A model generated the notes under the pieces. The model searched no databases, was not told the DNA's origin, and saw only the letters and a program-made list of their open reading frames with translations. 64,000 nt of DNA, taken from NCBI RefSeq assembly GCF_010119195.1, contig NZ_WRXL01000005.1, positions 124,001 to 188,000 of the forward strand. The letters are read 5' to 3'. Position 1 is the stretch's first letter, and the number at the start of each line of letters is the position of its first letter. Origin of the DNA: Haloarcula salina. GTDB taxonomy: Archaea; Halobacteriota; Halobacteria; Halobacteriales; Haloarculaceae. Below, one piece after another: positions 59,936-64,000 of this stretch. The translations under genes and the position numbers were made by a program.

Positions 59936-61195
59936 TCAGTCGTCGGCCGCGGCTTCCTCGGCCGTGCCGTAGAGGTGTTCGACCTCCTCGATGTCGGGGT
60001 CGATGCGGTCGACGCCGCCCGTCGCTTTCTCGGCGCTCTCCGTGTCCTTCAGGCCGAAGCCGGTCGAGACGACGACGACCGTCTCGTCCTCGTCGACGAT
60101 GCCGCGGTCGAGGGCCGTCTGGACGCCGGCCACGGGCGTCGCGCCGGCGGGTTCGGAGTAGATGCCCTCGGTGCTTCCGAGCAGTTTCTCGGCTGCCAGG
60201 ATCTCGTCGTCGGAGACCAGTACGCTCGTCCCGCCGCTCTGTTCGAGCGCGCGGCAGGCCTTGACGGTGTTTCGCGGCCGGCCGACGGCGATGGAGTCGG
60301 CCACGGTGTCCGCGATGTCGTCCACGTCGTCGTGTTCGTGGAAGGCGTCGTGGATGGCCGACGCGCCCTCGGCCTGGACGCCGAGCATCTTCGGGTGGTC
60401 GTCGACGTAGCCCATGTCGTAGAACTCCCTGAAGCCCTTCCAGGCCCCGGCGATGGTGCAGCCGTCGCCCATCGAGAAGACGACCCAGTCGGGGACGTGA
60501 CCGCGGTCGATCGACTGGTCGGCGAGCTCGTGGCCGACGGTCCGCTTGCCCTCGACCTGGAATGGGTTGATGGCGGCGTTGCGGTTGTACCAGCCGTACT
60601 CCTCGGTCACCTGGACGCTGAGGTCGTAGGCCTCGTCGTAGCTCCCGTTGACGGCGAGCACGTCGGCGCCGTAGACGAGCGGTTGAGCGAGCTTTCCGGT
60701 CGGGGCATCGCCGGGGACGAAGATGCGACAGTCCATCCCGCCGCGGGCGGCGTAGCCCGACAGCGAGGCGGCAGCGTTGCCCGTCGAGGCGCAGGTGATG
60801 ATGTCGCGCCCGGCGTGTCTGGCCTTCGTGACAGCGATGGAGCTGGCGCGGTCCTTGAAACAGCCCGTCGGGTTGCGGCCGTCGTCCTTGACGAGCGTCG
60901 TGACCCCGAGCGCGTCGCTGAGGTTCGGCGCGTCGAAGAGGTCCGTCCCGCCCTCGTTGAGCGTCACCACGTCGGCGTCCTCCGCGACCGGGAGGAACGC
61001 CTCGTACTTCCACTGGCTCTCGATGGGACCGCCGAGGTCGCCGTCGAAGGCGTCGTCGATGGCGTCGTAGTCGTATTTCACTTCGAGGATGCCCTTGACG
61101 CCCTCGTGTTCCGGACAGGTGTAGATGACCTGGTCGGGATCGTACTCCGCTTCGCACAGCGTACACTCTAGCGTCGTGACTTGCTGCATGCCCAT
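59936..61195 (-). CDS. Threonine synthase-family PLP enzyme with zinc ribbon
   Basis: About 419 residues of fold-type II PLP enzymes. The N-terminal zinc-ribbon LECTLCEAEYD and YTCPEHEG matches archaeal threonine synthase (ThrC). The PLP lysine lies in PTGCFKDRASS (about residue 110). The glycine-rich phosphate loop is likely in CASTGNAAASLSGYAARGG. The ATG at 61195 sits 26 nt from a TATA candidate (61218-61224). Threonine synthase is the default call, but fold-type II lyases, such as diaminopropionate ammonia-lyase (YgeX), are related, and RidA and ureide enzymes nearby suit a lyase role. Confidence 0.75.
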   Translation of the reverse strand: MGMQQVTTLECTLCEAEYDPDQVIYTCPEHEGVKGILEVKYDYDAIDDAFDGDLGGPIESQWKYEAFLPVAEDADVVTLNEGGTDLFDAPNLSDALGVTTLVKDDGRNPTGCFKDRASSIAVTKARHAGRDIITCASTGNAAASLSGYAARGGMDCRIFVPGDAPTGKLAQPLVYGADVLAVNGSYDEAYDLSVQVTEEYGWYNRNAAINPFQVEGKRTVGHELADQSIDRGHVPDWVVFSMGDGCTIAGAWKGFREFYDMGYVDDHPKMLGVQAEGASAIHDAFHEHDDVDDIADTVADSIAVGRPRNTVKACRALEQSGGTSVLVSDDEILAAEKLLGSTEGIYSEPAGATPVAGVQTALDRGIVDEDETVVVVSTGFGLKDTESAEKATGGVDRIDPDIEEVEHLYGTAEEAAADD

Positions 61196-61217
61196 GGTGT
61201 AGCCCACGACAACCGGG

Positions 61218-61224
61218 TAAAAAA
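61218..61224 (-). promoter_or_regulatory. TATA box of the PLP enzyme gene
   Basis: On the minus strand, TTTTTTA is centred about 26 nt upstream of the ATG at 61195, favouring that leaderless start over 61189. Confidence 0.5.
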
Positions 61225-61329
61225 CAGTGCCGCCTCGCGCGCCGCGTGCGCCGGCGAGTGTGCGCCGTCAGCGCGCGTACCGGACGCCACACCCGACGAA
61301 TCGCCGGATGTGCGAGTGGCGGCACACGC

Positions 61330-61356
61330 GACACACGCCCCACACGGCCGCGTGTG
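61330..61356. promoter_or_regulatory. Candidate GACACAC-type operator upstream of the PLP enzyme gene
   Basis: GACACACGC (61330-61338) is identical to the half-site at 48899 and 32262. CACACGGCCGCGTGTG (61341-61356) forms a second, nearly perfect inverted repeat. They lie about 110 bp upstream of the TATA box of the PLP enzyme gene. Confidence 0.5.
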
Positions 61357-61379
61357 GATCCGAGCGGGCCGCGTCGCCG

Positions 61380-62720
61380 TCACAGCGGCCGGTCCAGGAA
61401 CGTCCCCCGTCCCGGCTCCGACCGGACCTCGTGGTCCTCGGCGACGACCTCGCCGCCGGCGATCACCGTGTCGACGCGGGCGCTCCAGCGCTCCCCCTCG
61501 TACGGCGTCCACCCGCCGCAGAACTCGAGGTCGTCGGCCGTCACCTCGTACTCGTCCTCGCGGAGGAGCGTCACGTCGGCGTCGGTCCCCACGCGGAGCG
61601 AGCCCTTTCGCGGGTAGACGCCTGCCGACCGGGCCGGCCCGGCACAGACCAGTTCGTTGAGTCGCGGCCAGGAGATCCGGCCCTCGTGGACGCCTTCGCT
61701 CGCGAGGAACTCCACCATCGTCTCGACGCCGGGGAGCCCGGCGTAGGGCTCCCAGATGTCGTCCCAGCCCCGTTCGCGGTTCTCGCGGTAGGTCGGGAAG
61801 TGGTCGGTTCCGACGATGTCGATGGTCCCGTCTCGGACCGCGTCCCAGAGCCGATCGACCTCGTCGGCGGACTTCAGGCTCGGATTGACCTTCAGGAACG
61901 GGCCCTTCGCGGCCACGTCGTCCTTCGAGAACGCGAGGTACTGCGGGCACGTCTCGAGCGTGACGGGGACGTTCGCACGGGACGCGAACCGACTGCCCTC
62001 CCGTGCCCCGCTCCCGCTGGAGATGTGGACGACGTGGAGCGGACAGTCGGCGTACTCGGCGAAGTAGCCCGCCCGGGAGATGCCGTCGAGTTCGGCCTCG
62101 ACCGGCCGAGAGTCCATGTACACGTCGGGGTCGTCGCCGTCGATGGTCGAGCGCGCATCGTCGAGCAGCCCCTGCGTCTCGCAGTGGACCCGGACCGTTC
62201 CGCCCGCCTCGCCCACCCGGCGCATCAGCCGGGCGATGGCCGCGTCGCTCGCCAGGTACGGGTCGGCGGTGAAGGTCTTGAAATCCGCCGTCCCCGCCTC
62301 GACGAGCCCGTCGACGTCGAGGTCGGGGTCCCGGACGTTGCCCGCGACGAGGCCGAAGTCGACGTGGGCCAGGTCGGCGCAGGTCGCGGCTTTCTCCCGG
62401 AGCGCCTCGGGCGTCGTCACCGGCGTCTGGGTCGGCAGTTCGACGACGGTCGTCACGCCGCCGGCGACGGCGCTGGCCGTCTGCGAGGCGAAGTCGATGC
62501 CGTCGGGAAAGAGGTCGTCGTCGTGCATGTGCGTGTGCACGTCGAGCGCGCCCGGGAGCGCGACCATGCCGTCGGCGTCGACGACGGTGTCCGCCGCTCC
62601 GGCGTCGGCCGCGGCGTCAGGACCGACGGCGTCGATGAGCCCGTCCGAGACTGCGATCGCCCCGCGCTCGACGCCCGCCGGCGTCACCACCCGCGCCCGC
62701 TCGACGAGGAGGTCCGTCAT
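61380..62720 (-). CDS. Allantoinase/hydantoinase-type cyclic amidohydrolase
   Basis: About 446 residues of the dihydropyrimidinase/hydantoinase/allantoinase family. Metal ligands: DVHTHMHDD (HxH, about 52-60), the carbamylated-Lys segment ADFKTFTADP (about 145), HCETQG (about 180), HISSGSG (about 235) and GTDHFP (Asp, about 315). It opens a cyclic ureide such as allantoin or a hydantoin. E. coli HyuA holds this position in the purine cluster. The next gene, SsnA-like, is divergent, and a GTGTGTG...CACACA site lies between them just upstream of the TATA box. Confidence 0.85.
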   Translation of the reverse strand: MTDLLVERARVVTPAGVERGAIAVSDGLIDAVGPDAAADAGAADTVVDADGMVALPGALDVHTHMHDDDLFPDGIDFASQTASAVAGGVTTVVELPTQTPVTTPEALREKAATCADLAHVDFGLVAGNVRDPDLDVDGLVEAGTADFKTFTADPYLASDAAIARLMRRVGEAGGTVRVHCETQGLLDDARSTIDGDDPDVYMDSRPVEAELDGISRAGYFAEYADCPLHVVHISSGSGAREGSRFASRANVPVTLETCPQYLAFSKDDVAAKGPFLKVNPSLKSADEVDRLWDAVRDGTIDIVGTDHFPTYRENRERGWDDIWEPYAGLPGVETMVEFLASEGVHEGRISWPRLNELVCAGPARSAGVYPRKGSLRVGTDADVTLLREDEYEVTADDLEFCGGWTPYEGERWSARVDTVIAGGEVVAEDHEVRSEPGRGTFLDRPL

Positions 62721-62755
62721 GCCCGAGACGGGGGCGCGCAGCGAGAAAACAGTTG

Positions 62756-62774
62756 GTGTGTGCGCAGTCACACA
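62756..62774. promoter_or_regulatory. Candidate GTGTGTG...CACACA operator between hydantoinase and SsnA-like genes
   Basis: GTGTGTG (62756-62762) and CACACA (62769-62774) form an inverted repeat between the divergent genes. The minus-strand TATA candidate TGTTTTCTC (about 62743-62751) is just beside it. Confidence 0.5.
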
Positions 62775-62833
62775 TCGGAGACACATCGGTGTTGGCGCGC
62801 CACGCCGGGCGGAGCGACCGCGTGCCGCGGATA

Positions 62834-62840
62834 GCTTTTA
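62834..62840 (+). promoter_or_regulatory. TATA box of the SsnA-like gene
   Basis: GCTTTTA is centred about 29 nt upstream of the GTG at 62866, so transcription starts at or next to the start codon. This supports GTG as the leaderless start. Confidence 0.55.
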
Positions 62841-62865
62841 GTCGCGCGGCGGTATCCTCGGACCT

Positions 62866-64000
62866 GTGATACTGAACGCAGGCACGCTCGTCACGATGAA
62901 CGACGAGCGCGAGGTCCGCTCCGAGGTCCACGTCGTCGTGGAGGACGGCGAAATCGTCGCCATCGAGGACGGCTACGCGTCTGGCGAGGACGCGGTCGAC
63001 GCCCGCGACGAGGTCGTCATCCCCGGGCTGGTGAACTGCCACACCCACATGTACGCGCTCCCGATCCGCGGTGCGCCCCTCGACGCCGCGCCCGAGAGCT
63101 TCTACGAGGCGCTCGTCGACATCTGGTGGAACGTGGACGAAGCGTTCACGGAGCGTGACGCCCGCCTCTCGGCGCTCGGTTCCTGTGCCGAGATGCTCGA
63201 GAGCGGCGTCACGACGTTCTGTGACAACTACTCCGGTCCGAACACGCTCCCCGGCGGCCTCGACGCCGTCGCCGAGGGCGTGGCCCAGACGCCGATCCGC
63301 GGGATGATAACGTTCGAGACGACGGCCCGCAACTCCGAGGACGAGGCGATGGTCGGCATCGAGGAGAACCAGCGGTTCGTCCGCGAGGGCGAGGACGACT
63401 ACGACCGGGTCTCGGGCCACTACTGCCTGCACACGCTGTTCACCAACACCCGACCCGTCGTCGAGGAGTGCGTCGACCGGGCGACCGACGACGACCGGCC
63501 GATCCAGATCCACCTCGAAGAGGGACTGGTCGACGTCCACGAGTCCATCGCCGAGTACGGGAAGCGGCCGGTCCCCGCGCTGGCGGACATGGGCTTCTTC
63601 GACGCCGAGGTCATCGCCGCCCACTGCGTCCACTCCACGGAGACCGAAATCGAAATCCTCGCGGACCACGACGTGAGCGTCGCGCACAACCCCTACTCGA
63701 ACATCAACAACGCTGTCGGCATCGCCGACGTGGAGACGATGGAAGCCAACGGACTGACCATCGGCATCGGCGACGACGGCTGGGACCCCGACATGTTCGA
63801 GACGATGCGCTCGGCGGTCGGCATCCACAAGCTGAAACAGAACAACCCCAGCGGCTTCGACATGGCCAAGGCCCTGGAGTGGGCGACGATCGGGAGCGCG
63901 GAAGTCCTCGGGATGGACGACGCGGTCGGCAGCGTCGAGGTGGGCAAGCGCGGCGACTTCGTCACGCTGGATCTCGGCCCGAACCCCGTCCTCGACGAAA
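62866..64000 (+). CDS. ssnA: SsnA-like aminohydrolase (3' end beyond the window)
   Basis: At least 378 residues from the GTG at 62866; the gene runs off the window. TRZ/ATZ metal site motifs are GLVNCHTHMYALPIRG, then HLEEG, AHCVHSTETE and GIGDDGWDPDMFE. The segments FETTARNSEDEAMVG, HNPYSNINNAVG and DMFETMRSAVGIHKLKQ align in pattern with E. coli SsnA (FETTDRNNG..., HNARSNMNNHVG, DMFEEMKFAFFKHR), a protein linked to selenium-dependent molybdenum hydroxylases. It would deaminate a purine or purine-derived base. Related guanine deaminase is an alternative. Confidence 0.82.
   Translation, partial: MILNAGTLVTMNDEREVRSEVHVVVEDGEIVAIEDGYASGEDAVDARDEVVIPGLVNCHTHMYALPIRGAPLDAAPESFYEALVDIWWNVDEAFTERDARLSALGSCAEMLESGVTTFCDNYSGPNTLPGGLDAVAEGVAQTPIRGMITFETTARNSEDEAMVGIEENQRFVREGEDDYDRVSGHYCLHTLFTNTRPVVEECVDRATDDDRPIQIHLEEGLVDVHESIAEYGKRPVPALADMGFFDAEVIAAHCVHSTETEIEILADHDVSVAHNPYSNINNAVGIADVETMEANGLTIGIGDDGWDPDMFETMRSAVGIHKLKQNNPSGFDMAKALEWATIGSAEVLGMDDAVGSVEVGKRGDFVTLDLGPNPVLDE

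Overview
The window is haloarchaeal chromosomal DNA. It has high G+C with strong third-position GC bias, acidic proteins, twin-arginine lipoprotein signals, leaderless genes with TATA boxes about 25-30 nt upstream, and haloarchaea-specific families (HalOD1, Bat-type regulators, RdfA with its SMC-like partner, DUF7344). I see no tRNA, rRNA, CRISPR array or intact insertion sequence. Most of the gene content falls into four regions.

Region 1 (about 0.2-17.4 kb) is a cell-surface glycan and glycoprotein locus. It holds a polytopic membrane protein, three glycosyltransferases, a flippase, a Gfo/Idh/MocA oxidoreductase, a sugar nucleotidyltransferase, a YdjM-type membrane protein, a lipoprotein with three CBM6 domains, two paralogous beta-helix-like surface proteins and a frameshifted methyltransferase between them. 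Region 2 (17.4-24 kb) is sparse and partly AT-rich. It carries small regulators, a 39-residue microprotein, a HalOD1 protein and a large receiver-GAF-Bat sensor regulator.

Region 3 (24-32.2 kb) has adenine deaminase, the rod-determining factor RdfA overlapping an SMC/Rad50-like ATPase, two haloarchaeal orphans, an NAD-synthase-like protein with an altered ATP loop and a divergent eS17 ribosomal-protein paralogue.

Region 4 (32.3 kb to the end) is the most interesting. It looks like a selenium-dependent molybdenum-hydroxylase and purine or ureide catabolism island. It encodes two FeS plus molybdopterin hydroxylase pairs, an XdhC-YqeB fusion, YqeC, a MocA-like cytidylyltransferase, SelD next to a TusA protein, and three DsrE/F/H (TusDCB-like) proteins co-transcribed with XdhC-YqeB. 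Around these are a purine-nucleoside-type ABC importer with two BMP receptors, a PhnDCE-type importer, amidohydrolases (MtaD-like, SsnA-like, allantoinase/hydantoinase, D-aminoacylase), an M20 amidohydrolase, RidA, an LLM flavin oxidoreductase and a threonine-synthase-fold PLP enzyme. The set parallels the selenium-dependent purine cluster of enterobacteria (xdhD, yqeB, yqeC, mocA, ssnA, hyuA, ygeX, ygeY). A GACACAC/GTGTGTC inverted repeat recurs in many of the intergenic regions here and at adenine deaminase, which suggests one regulon. The proposed flow is: nucleoside uptake, deamination of bases, Se-Mo hydroxylation of the purine ring, then hydrolysis of cyclic ureides and ureido acids.
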